A stretch of 64,000 nt of DNA. It comes from Methylopila henanensis. Lineage in GTDB: Bacteria; Pseudomonadota; Alphaproteobacteria; Rhizobiales; Methylopilaceae. Positions 47,865 to 55,887 of the stretch are shown piece after piece. Location of the stretch: positions 248,001 through 312,000 of the forward strand of contig NZ_JBHUER010000002.1 in NCBI RefSeq assembly GCF_042681025.1. Direction: 5' to 3'. The number at the start of each line of letters is the position of its first letter. Positions within the stretch are counted from its first letter, which is position 1. Below the pieces are notes generated by a model. It saw nothing but the letters and a program-made list of their open reading frames with translations, was not told the DNA's origin and ran no database searches. The position numbers and the translations under genes are program-made.

Positions 47865-48848
47865 TCAGGCCGCGTGTCGCGCAGCCTCTTCGGCCGCGAT
47901 GAAACGCTCGGCGTCGAGCGCCGCCATGCAGCCCATGCCGGCGGCGGTCACCGCCTGCCGGTACGTCTCGTCCGCGACGTCGCCGGCCGCGAACACGCCC
48001 GGCACGTTGGTGAGCGACGTTCCCGGCCGCACCGCGAGATAGCCGGACGGCTTCATGTCGAGCTGACCACGGAACAGCTCGGTCGCCGGCGCATGCCCGA
48101 TCGCGATGAACACGCCGTCGGCCTTCAGCACGGTCGGGACGCCGGTGCGGACGTCGACCAGCTTCACGCCCTCGACCTTGAGCGGCGTTCCCCCGCCGAT
48201 GATCTCGCCGATCGTCGCGTTCCAGACGATCTCGACCTTGGGATGCGCGAACAGCCGGTCCTGCAGGATGCGCTCGGCGCGGAAGCTCTCGCGCCGATGC
48301 ACGACCGTGACCTTGGAGGCGAAGTTGGTCAGGAACAGCGCCTCCTCGACCGCGGTGTTGCCGCCGCCGACCACGACCACCTCCTTGTTGCGGAAGAAGA
48401 AGCCGTCGCAGGTGGCGCAGGCCGACACGCCGTAACCCTTGAAGCGCTCCTCGCTGTCGAGGCCGAGCCACTTCGCCTGCGCGCCGGTCGAGACGATCAG
48501 CGCGTCCGCTGTGATGACGCCGCTCGACTCCGTCTCCAGCACGAACGGCCGGCGCGACAGGTCGACCTTCGAGACATGATCGACAAGCGTGCGTGCGCCC
48601 ATGCGCTCGGCCTGGGTCTGCATCTGCTCCATCAGCCACGGGCCCTGGATCGGCTCGGCGAAGCCCGGATAGTTCTCGACGTCGGTCGTGATGGTGAGCT
48701 GCCCGCCCGGCTGAAGGCCGGAGATCACCAGCGGCTCCAGCATGGCGCGCGCGGCGTAGACCGCGGCCGTCCAGCCGGCGGGGCCCGAGCCGAGGATCAC
48801 GACGCGCTCGTGGCGCGCGGCGGCGGGGCGGAAAGGTTCGGTCGTCAT
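47865..48848 (-). CDS. trxB: Thioredoxin-disulfide reductase
   Basis: FAD/NADPH enzyme that reduces thioredoxin in the cytoplasm. It has 327 residues. FAD motif GSGPAG at 20-25, redox-active CATC at 144-147 (VSACATCDGFFF), NADPH motif GGGNTAVEEA and the final FAD motif PGVFAAGDV. The start overlaps the ELM1-like gene stop by 4 bases. lsrB lies directly downstream, so the redox regulator and this reductase may share a transcript. Confidence 0.97.
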   Translation of the reverse strand: MTTEPFRPAAARHERVVILGSGPAGWTAAVYAARAMLEPLVISGLQPGGQLTITTDVENYPGFAEPIQGPWLMEQMQTQAERMGARTLVDHVSKVDLSRRPFVLETESSGVITADALIVSTGAQAKWLGLDSEERFKGYGVSACATCDGFFFRNKEVVVVGGGNTAVEEALFLTNFASKVTVVHRRESFRAERILQDRLFAHPKVEIVWNATIGEIIGGGTPLKVEGVKLVDVRTGVPTVLKADGVFIAIGHAPATELFRGQLDMKPSGYLAVRPGTSLTNVPGVFAAGDVADETYRQAVTAAGMGCMAALDAERFIAAEEAARHAA

Positions 48849-49855
48849 CGCATTCGTCCGTTCGTGACACGCGCGACGATCGGGCCGTCGCGCTCGGCTT
48901 CGCGCCGCAGGATGTGGCGGGTCGCGGCCAACGCCTCGATGGCGCCGGCGACCTCGGGCGTCGAGTCGATCGGCGTGTAGCAGTAGCGCTCGAGCCTGCC
49001 GGAGAACGGCCGGATCGCGCCGAGCGCGGTCAGCCGGTCCAGAAACGCGCGCGTCTTCCGCCGCCCGCCGGAGGGCTCGAACACCATAACTGGTCTGCCG
49101 GTCGCCACCGCCTCGCCCACCATATTGGTGGAATCCGCGGTCACGACGAGCGCTTCGGCCTGCGCCAGCAACGAAATGTAGGGGTTATCCCCCGTTCCGT
49201 CCCACACGTAGTGGCAGATCGCCCGAACCGCCAGCTTCAGCCGCTCGGGCGTGCGGCGCGAGGCCGTGGCGAGCAGCACCGCCCCGTCCGCCCGCAGCCG
49301 CGCAAGCCCGGCCGCGAGACGGTCGATGTCCTCTTCGGTGAAGCGCGCGTGCCGCGTGTCGCCGCCGAGCAGCACGGCGACGCGCGGTCCGGTGACGGAA
49401 GCCGGGACCAGCGGCGGCGCCGCGCGCGCGGCCGCGAGCCGGACCGAGTTGATGCGGTGCGGGCTCGTCGGGGTGACGATCACGTTCGGCCCGCGCAGCG
49501 TGTCGTGCTCCGGAACCCAGATGATGTCGGCGAAACCGGACCCTGCCCGCGCGTCGCGCAGGAAGACCGTGATCGTGCGCCCGCCAGAGGCGGCGCGGAT
49601 GCGTCGGAGGTGCGGCACGACACGACGCCCGGCCGCCACCACCAGGTCCGGCCAGCCCTCGCCGGACGGCGCGATCGGGCTGCCGAAGCGGTCGGGCGCG
49701 TCGCGGGGATCGAGCGGGCCCCAGGGCGCAAGCCACACCCAAGGTCGGCGCGGGATGACGCGGCGCTTCTCGACATGGTCCGCCACCGCCTCGGCGACCC
49801 CGAGGCAGGGCTGCTCGTCGCCCGGCTTTCCGTCCGTCAACACCCATGCGCGCAT
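48845..49855 (-). CDS. ELM1/GtrOC1-like putative glycosyltransferase (DUF1022)
   Basis: 336-residue protein of the mitochondrial fission ELM1 family, common in alphaproteobacteria. MRAWVLTDGKPGDEQPCLGVAEAV at the N-terminus and VTADSTNMVGEAVATGRPVMVFEP in the C-terminal half resemble GT-B glycosyltransferase folds with a nucleotide-sugar loop. The bacterial function is not established; a cell envelope sugar transfer is possible. It is coupled to trxB and follows msrP by 68 bases. Confidence 0.82.
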   Translation of the reverse strand: MRAWVLTDGKPGDEQPCLGVAEAVADHVEKRRVIPRRPWVWLAPWGPLDPRDAPDRFGSPIAPSGEGWPDLVVAAGRRVVPHLRRIRAASGGRTITVFLRDARAGSGFADIIWVPEHDTLRGPNVIVTPTSPHRINSVRLAAARAAPPLVPASVTGPRVAVLLGGDTRHARFTEEDIDRLAAGLARLRADGAVLLATASRRTPERLKLAVRAICHYVWDGTGDNPYISLLAQAEALVVTADSTNMVGEAVATGRPVMVFEPSGGRRKTRAFLDRLTALGAIRPFSGRLERYCYTPIDSTPEVAGAIEALAATRHILRREAERDGPIVARVTNGRMR

Positions 49856-49923
49856 GGCGGAACTGTGGGATGCGAGACGCTAGGACGCAAGGTCGCCCGG
49901 CCGCGACGGATCGGCCGCCCGCA

Positions 49924-50916
49924 TCACATATAGAGCTTCTGGCCCTCGAGCCCCTTGTAGAGGCCGGCGACCTGCTCGGCGTAGCCGTTGAACAGCAACG
50001 TCGGCCGGGTCTCGTCCGTGCCAAGGACGCGCTCGCGCGCCTGGCTCCAGCGGGGATGGTCGACCTTCGGGTTCACATTGGCCCAGAAGCCGTATTCGGA
50101 CGGACCGGCGGCCGCCCACAGCGTACGCGGCATCTCCTCGACGAAGTCCACGCTCACGATCGACTTCACCGATTTGAAGCCGTACTTCCACGGCGCCACG
50201 AGACGGATCGGCGCGCCCATCTGCTTCGACAGCGGCTTGCCATAGGCGCCGGTGGCGAGGAAGGCGAGTTCATTGGTCGCCTCCGCCATGGACAGGCCCT
50301 CCACATAGGGCCACTCGAACAGCGGGCTGCGCTGGCCGCTCGCCACCTCGGGCTTCAGGAAGGCGGTGAGCTTGACGTATTTGGCCGAACCGAGCGGCTT
50401 CGCCCATTCGACGAAGCTCTTCAGCGGAACGCCGCTCCACGGCAGCGCCATGCCCCAGGCTTCGACGCAGCGGTGGCGGTAGAGCCGCTCCTCCAGCGGC
50501 AGCGCTTTCAGCAGGTCGTCGATCCCGACCTCGCGCGGCGTCTCGACCAGGCCGCCGACGCGCAGCGTCCACGGCCTGAGCGGCAGCTTCTGAGCGGCGG
50601 ACGCGATGTACTTGGTCGTGCCGAACTCATAGAAATTGTTGTACCCGAGGTTCACGCTCTCGGGCGTCACAGGGCGGTCGAGCGCGTAGGCCTCGTTCCG
50701 CTTGACGGGATAGAGGCCCGCGGTCGGGTCCTTCTCGGGCGGCGCAGCCGGCTCGTCGGAGCCGAACAGCCAGCCCGCCTCCGCCTTGCTCGCGCCCAGC
50801 GCTGCCGCGACGCCCGCCGCTGCGGCGCCGACGAAGCGCCGGCGCCCGAGCGCGACCGCCTCCGGCGTCGCCTCGCTTTCGCGGAGAGCCCAGCTCGGCG
50901 TGCGTTTGATCAGCAT
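49924..50916 (-). CDS. msrP: Periplasmic methionine sulfoxide reductase catalytic subunit MsrP
   Basis: Molybdopterin enzyme that repairs oxidised methionine in periplasmic proteins. The ATG with GGGAG 6 bases upstream gives 330 residues. The Tat signal has RRRFVG at 25-30 and a hydrophobic stretch to about 48. The Mo-ligand cysteine is Cys150 in YRHRCVEAWGMALPW; GAPIRLVAPWKYGFKSVKSI is a family motif. The membrane haem partner gene msrQ is not next to it, which is unusual. Confidence 0.94.
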   Translation of the reverse strand: MLIKRTPSWALRESEATPEAVALGRRRFVGAAAAGVAAALGASKAEAGWLFGSDEPAAPPEKDPTAGLYPVKRNEAYALDRPVTPESVNLGYNNFYEFGTTKYIASAAQKLPLRPWTLRVGGLVETPREVGIDDLLKALPLEERLYRHRCVEAWGMALPWSGVPLKSFVEWAKPLGSAKYVKLTAFLKPEVASGQRSPLFEWPYVEGLSMAEATNELAFLATGAYGKPLSKQMGAPIRLVAPWKYGFKSVKSIVSVDFVEEMPRTLWAAAGPSEYGFWANVNPKVDHPRWSQARERVLGTDETRPTLLFNGYAEQVAGLYKGLEGQKLYM

Positions 50917-51012
50917 GGATCGCTCCCGTTTCGTCATGGGAGGTACGCACGGAAACGGCCGGACGTTACGCCCGGCCGCAATACCTACTTCACATCCGCG
51001 CGAGGCGCGCGG

Positions 51013-51534
51013 TCAAACCGGATCGAGCGTCAGCGACGCCAGGCCGGCCGAGACGGAAATGCCGGTCTGGCCTTCAAAGCTCAGCGGCTGCAGCGCGATC
51101 GAGCGGCCCGAGCCGCCGAGGAGGACGTTGGCGCCGCCGCCGACCAACGCCGCCGCGCTGACCGAAGCGCCGCGGTAGCGTCCCGCCAGATCGCCGGGTC
51201 CGATGTCTTCGGTGCGCGCGATGACCGCCCATTTCAGCACGCTCGGCCCGGTCGCCCCGACATCGACGCCGATGGTCGACAGCCGGCCCATGTAGGCGTC
51301 CACGGGATGCCGCGCGCCCGCCGGGCGATACTCGCAGGCGAGGTCGTTGTCCGACCCGACGATGTAGCCGATGCCGCCCGGCGACTTGCAGGTCAGGGTG
51401 CCGATCTGCACGCCGGACTCGACGTAGCGCTTCTTGGTGACGGTCACCGTGGGGTGGCCCATGTCGGCGGCGAGCGCAGCGCCGGGGACAGCGATCGCGG
51501 CCGCGAGGAGCGCAGCCTTAAGCCGGAAGGACAT
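51013..51534 (-). CDS. DUF992 family exported protein
   Basis: 173-residue secreted protein of unknown function found widely in Hyphomicrobiales. A signal peptide occupies residues 1-22 (AALAADM cleavage) and the mature domain has IGTLTCKSPGGIGYIVGSDNDLACEY, with two cysteines that probably form a disulfide. GVDVGATGPSVLKWAV and LAGRYRGASVSAAALVGGGANVLLGG are family signatures. The start at 51534 was chosen for the signal peptide; the frame extends to 51621. Confidence 0.85.
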   Translation of the reverse strand: MSFRLKAALLAAAIAVPGAALAADMGHPTVTVTKKRYVESGVQIGTLTCKSPGGIGYIVGSDNDLACEYRPAGARHPVDAYMGRLSTIGVDVGATGPSVLKWAVIARTEDIGPGDLAGRYRGASVSAAALVGGGANVLLGGSGRSIALQPLSFEGQTGISVSAGLASLTLDPV

Positions 51535-51642
51535 GACGATCTCCGATCGTTTGATGCGGGCGCCGGTGAAACGCACCCGGCGCGGCTTAGGTTTCGTCCC
51601 CTGCCGCATCATAACACGCAAACCCGGCCGCCGCCCTGCGCG

Positions 51643-52845
51643 TCAGCGCAGCGATCCGCAGAAGCGCTGGATGCGCGAGCAGGCCTCTTCCAGAGTCTCG
51701 TCGGCGGTCGCGTAGGAGATGCGGAAGTTCGGCCCAAGTCCGAAGGCCGATCCGTGCACGACCGCGACGCCTTCCGCCTCGAGCAGCTCGGAGACGAAAT
51801 CCTCGTCGGTCTCGATGACCTTGCCCGACGGGGCGGTCCGGCCGATCGCCTCGGCGCAGGAGGGATAGACGTAGAACGCGCCCTCGGGCGTCGGGCAGTT
51901 GAGCCCCTTCGCCTGGTTCAGCATGGAGACCACCAGGTCGCGCCGCCGCTCGAACGCGACGCGGAAGCCGGGGAGGAAATCCTGCGGCCCGGCCAGCGCC
52001 TCGAGCGCGGCCCACTGGGCGATGGTGCAGGCGCCCGAGGTCTGCTGGCCCTGCACCATCTCCATCGCCTTGATCAGCCTGTCCGGCCCCGCGGCGTAGC
52101 CGATGCGCCAGCCGGTCATGCAATAGGCCTTGGACACGCCGTTCATGGTCAGCGTGCGTTCGTAGAGCGCGGGCTCGACCTGCGCCGGCGTCGTGAACTC
52201 GAAACCGCCGAACACAAGATGCTCGTACATGTCGTCGGTCAGTATCCAGACATGCGGATGCTTGAGCAGAACGTCCGTCAGCGCCTTGATCTCGGCCCGG
52301 CTGTAGGCGGCGCCGGAGGGGTTCGAGGGCGAGTTCAGCAGCACCCACTTGGTCTTCGGCGTGATCGCCGCGTCCAGCGCCTCGGGCTGAACCTTGAAGC
52401 CCTGCTCGAGCGTGGTCGGCAGCAGCACGGGCGTGCCGCCGTTGATCGCCACCATCTCGGGGTAGCTCACCCAGTAGGGCGCGGGGATCACGACCTCGTC
52501 GCCCGGGTTCAGCGTAGCGACGAAAGCGTTGTAGAGGATCTGCTTGCCGCCGGTGCCGACCAGCGTCTGCGACGCCTTGTAGTCGAGCCCGTTCTCGCGC
52601 TTGAATTTCTGCGCGATCGCCTCGCGCAGCGGCGGGATGCCCGCGACCGGCGGATACTTGGTTTCGCCGCGGCGGATGGCGTCGATCGCGGCGTCCTTGA
52701 TGTTCTGCGGCGTGTCGAAATCCGGCTCGCCGGCGCCGAGGCCGATGACGTCGCGACCCTGCGCCTTGAGCTCGCGCGCCTTCTGGCTCACCGCGATCGT
52801 CGCGGACGGCTTAACGCGCGAAAGGGCGTCGGCGAGGAAGGCCAT
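51643..52845 (-). CDS. aspC: Aspartate aminotransferase (class I, PLP)
   Basis: PLP enzyme of 400 residues interconverting aspartate/oxaloacetate with glutamate/2-oxoglutarate, and perhaps prephenate in this subgroup. The PLP lysine is Lys239 in VSKAYCMTGWRIGY; LNSPSNPSGAAY and the C-terminal FRISYATADETLEEA are family motifs. VIGLGAGEPDFDTP is the I-gamma N-terminal signature. The symbol aspC is given by similarity, as the I-gamma subfamily has several names. Confidence 0.93.
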   Translation of the reverse strand: MAFLADALSRVKPSATIAVSQKARELKAQGRDVIGLGAGEPDFDTPQNIKDAAIDAIRRGETKYPPVAGIPPLREAIAQKFKRENGLDYKASQTLVGTGGKQILYNAFVATLNPGDEVVIPAPYWVSYPEMVAINGGTPVLLPTTLEQGFKVQPEALDAAITPKTKWVLLNSPSNPSGAAYSRAEIKALTDVLLKHPHVWILTDDMYEHLVFGGFEFTTPAQVEPALYERTLTMNGVSKAYCMTGWRIGYAAGPDRLIKAMEMVQGQQTSGACTIAQWAALEALAGPQDFLPGFRVAFERRRDLVVSMLNQAKGLNCPTPEGAFYVYPSCAEAIGRTAPSGKVIETDEDFVSELLEAEGVAVVHGSAFGLGPNFRISYATADETLEEACSRIQRFCGSLR

Positions 52846-53066
52846 CGTTCATGCTCCGGCAGGCTTTGGATCGGCCGGACCCTAGGCGCGGCGACCGGAG
52901 CGCGCAAGACGAACGGCTCCTCGAAAACAACAGGTTTTGTGATCGTTTCAGCGCGTTCCGCTGATGGCGGCGAGGCAGGGCCGTCGACAGGCCCGCCTTG
53001 CCTCCGCCCCGCGCTCAAGCCTAAACCGGACGCCCTGTTCGCACCCCAAGCCGACGGAGCCGTGCC

Positions 53067-55700
53067 ATGCGCGCCGAGGACCCCCAGATCGTCCGTCTCG
53101 CCGACTATCGGCCGTCGGACTTCCTGATCGAGACCGTCGACCTCGACGTGAACCTGCACCCCACGGCGACGCGGGTGACGGCGCGGCTGTCGATCCGCCC
53201 CAATCCGGACGGCCGCGAGCGCGCAGCGCTCGTGCTCGACGGCGAGGACCTGAAGCTGGTCTCGGCCGCGATCGACGGCGGCGCGATCGAGGCCGATGCG
53301 CTCGACGTCTCGCCGGAGCGGCTGACGCTCGCGAACCCGCCGCGCCGCCCGTTCGAGCTCACCATCGTCACCGAGATCGACCCGACCGCCAACACGCGGC
53401 TCATGGGGCTCTATCGCTCCAACGGCGCCTACACCACCCAGTGCGAGGCCGAGGGCTTCCGCCGCATCACCTATTTCCTGGACCGGCCGGACGTGCTCGC
53501 GGTCTACACCACCCGCGTCGAAGGTCCGAAGGACGAGACGCCGGTCCTGCTGTCGAACGGCAACCTCGCCGAAACCGGCGAGGCCGGCGACGGCCGCCAC
53601 TTCGCCGTGTGGCATGATCCGCACCCGAAGCCGTCCTACCTGTTCGCGCTGGTGGCGGGCGACCTCGGCGTGGTGGAGGACCGCTTCGTCACGGCCTCCG
53701 GCCGCGACGTCGCTCTGAAGGTGTTCGTGGAGCACGGCCGCGAGGACCGCGCCACCTACGCCATGGACGCCATCAAGCGCTCCATGCGCTGGGACGAGGA
53801 AGCCTTCGGACGCGAGTACGATCTCGACGTGTTCATGGTCGTCGCCGTCTCGCACTTCAACATGGGCGCGATGGAGAACAAGGGCCTCAACGTCTTCAAC
53901 GACAAGTACGTGCTGGCGAGCCCCGAGACCGCGACAGACGGCGACTACGCCAACATCGAGGCGATCATCGCCCACGAATACTTCCACAACTGGACCGGCA
54001 ACCGCATCACCTGCCGCGACTGGTTCCAGCTCTGCCTGAAGGAAGGCCTCACCGTCTTCCGCGACCAGGAGTTCACCTCCGACACGCGATCGCGGCCGGT
54101 GAAGCGCATCCAGGACGTCCGCAACCTGCGGGCGGCGCAATTCGCGGAGGACTCCGGCCCCCTCGCCCATCCCGTGCGGCCGCAGGCCTACGCCGAGATC
54201 AACAACTTCTACACGCCGACGGTCTACGAGAAGGGCGCCGAGGTCATCCGCATGCTGAAGGTCCTGATCGGGCCCGAGGCGTTCAAGGCCGGCATGGACC
54301 TCTACTTCGACCGCCACGACGGCCAGGCCTGCACGATCGAGCAATTCGTGGCCTGCTTCGCGGAAGTCTCCGGGCGCGATCTCGACCAATTCATGCTCTG
54401 GTACCATCAGGCCGGCACGCCGTCGGTCGAGGTGACCACCGCCTATGACGCCGCGACGAAAACCTTCACGATCGAGGCGACGCAGCGCGTGCCGCCGACG
54501 CCCGGCCAGCCGACCAAGGCGCCGGCCGTCATTCCCATGGTCGTCGGGCTGGTCGGCCCCGACGGGCGCGATCTGCCGCTCGTCGTCGGCGGCCGGAAGG
54601 CGGACGCCGTCGTCGCGCTGACCTCCGCGACCACGCGGGTCACCTTCGAGGGACTGGAGCAGCGTCCGGTCGCCTCGCTGTTCCGCAACTTCTCGGCGCC
54701 GGTGAAGCTGTCCGCCGACCTGACCGACGACGACTACCTGTTCCTCGCGGCGAACGACCCCGATCCGTTCAACCGCTGGCAGGCCGGACAGACGGTCGCG
54801 CTGCGCAACCTCGTGGCGCGCGTCGCCGCGCTGAGGACGGGCGGCGCGACGCCGGAGGAGCCCCGGATCGCCGACGCCGTCGGCCGCGCCTTCGCGCCCG
54901 GCGAGACCGATCACGCCTTCGCCGCCCAGGTCGCCGCGCTGCCGAGCGAAGGCGACGTCGCCCGCGAGATCGGCGACGACGTCGATCCGGACGCGATCCA
55001 CGCCGCCCGCCGCGCGCTGAAGGGCGCGATCGCGGCGAGCCTCGCCGACGAGATCGCGGCCGCCTATGCGCGCCTTCAAGACACTGGCCACTACAGCCCC
55101 GACGCCGCCTCCGCCGGACGCCGCGCGCTCAAGGTCAGCGCGCTGGACTACCTCGCCGCCGACGGCGGCGCGGAAGGCGTCGCGCTCGCCAAGGCGCTGT
55201 TCGACGGCGCGACCAACATGACCGACCGCATCATGGCGCTGCAGGTCCTGTCCCTGCACGCCGCGCCCGCCCGCGACGCCGCGCTCGACGCCTTCGCGGC
55301 GTCCTACGGCTCCGATCCGCTGCTGATGGACAAGTGGCTGCTGATCCAGGCCTCGGCGCCCCTGCCCGACACGCTCGACCGGGTGCGCGAACTGACGCGT
55401 AGCCGCTATTTCGACTTCGGCAATCCGAACCGCGTCCGCTCCCTCGTCGGCGCGTTCGGCGCCAACCCCACCCAATTCAACCGCGCCGACGGCGCCGGCT
55501 ACGCCTTCGTGGCGGAGACCGCCCGCGCGCTCGACGCGCGCAACCCGCAGGTCGCGGCGCGCCTCCTCGGCGCGTTCAAGACCTGGCGGGCGCTCGAGCC
55601 GGGCCGCCGCGCGAAGGCCGAGGACGCGCTCCGGACGCTGTCCCGCGCGTCCGGGCTCTCGGCCGACGTCGGCGACATCGTTCGGCGCGCCCTCGGCTGA
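53067..55700 (+). CDS. pepN: Aminopeptidase N
   Basis: Cytoplasmic M1-family zinc aminopeptidase of 877 residues, the normal size for the bacterial PepN group. The substrate motif GAMENKGLNVFND is followed by the zinc site H303-E304-x2-H307 (HEYFHNWTGNR) and Glu326. The C-terminal helical domain (about 440-870) closes the active site. The divergent gap to the aminotransferase is 221 bases without an additional gene. Confidence 0.97.
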   Translation: MRAEDPQIVRLADYRPSDFLIETVDLDVNLHPTATRVTARLSIRPNPDGRERAALVLDGEDLKLVSAAIDGGAIEADALDVSPERLTLANPPRRPFELTIVTEIDPTANTRLMGLYRSNGAYTTQCEAEGFRRITYFLDRPDVLAVYTTRVEGPKDETPVLLSNGNLAETGEAGDGRHFAVWHDPHPKPSYLFALVAGDLGVVEDRFVTASGRDVALKVFVEHGREDRATYAMDAIKRSMRWDEEAFGREYDLDVFMVVAVSHFNMGAMENKGLNVFNDKYVLASPETATDGDYANIEAIIAHEYFHNWTGNRITCRDWFQLCLKEGLTVFRDQEFTSDTRSRPVKRIQDVRNLRAAQFAEDSGPLAHPVRPQAYAEINNFYTPTVYEKGAEVIRMLKVLIGPEAFKAGMDLYFDRHDGQACTIEQFVACFAEVSGRDLDQFMLWYHQAGTPSVEVTTAYDAATKTFTIEATQRVPPTPGQPTKAPAVIPMVVGLVGPDGRDLPLVVGGRKADAVVALTSATTRVTFEGLEQRPVASLFRNFSAPVKLSADLTDDDYLFLAANDPDPFNRWQAGQTVALRNLVARVAALRTGGATPEEPRIADAVGRAFAPGETDHAFAAQVAALPSEGDVAREIGDDVDPDAIHAARRALKGAIAASLADEIAAAYARLQDTGHYSPDAASAGRRALKVSALDYLAADGGAEGVALAKALFDGATNMTDRIMALQVLSLHAAPARDAALDAFAASYGSDPLLMDKWLLIQASAPLPDTLDRVRELTRSRYFDFGNPNRVRSLVGAFGANPTQFNRADGAGYAFVAETARALDARNPQVAARLLGAFKTWRALEPGRRAKAEDALRTLSRASGLSADVGDIVRRALG

Positions 55701-55721
55701 AATTCGGGGTGACGTCCAAGT

Positions 55722-55829
55722 GATTCATTCGACTCCACTTTTCGGCCACGCGAGGAAAAGTATTTAATCGTACGTTAATTCGTACTGGACAGTGCAGGCC
55801 GGTATTGATTCTAATAGCCAAGTCGAATC
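55722..55829 (+). promoter_or_regulatory. Cell-cycle-type promoter: CtrA box and four GANTC sites
   Basis: TTAA-N7-TTAA at 55764-55778 matches the CtrA consensus exactly. GANTC (CcrM methylation/GcrA) sites lie at 55722-55726, 55731-55735, 55807-55811 and 55825-55829. The region upstream of the kinase ATG (55888) is AT-richer than its surroundings. No standard promoter was chosen. Confidence 0.7.
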
Positions 55830-55887
55830 GGAACGTGGGGTTCTTCTCCGATCGACTTCAGCTCATATCGGCCGGAAGGACACTGCG

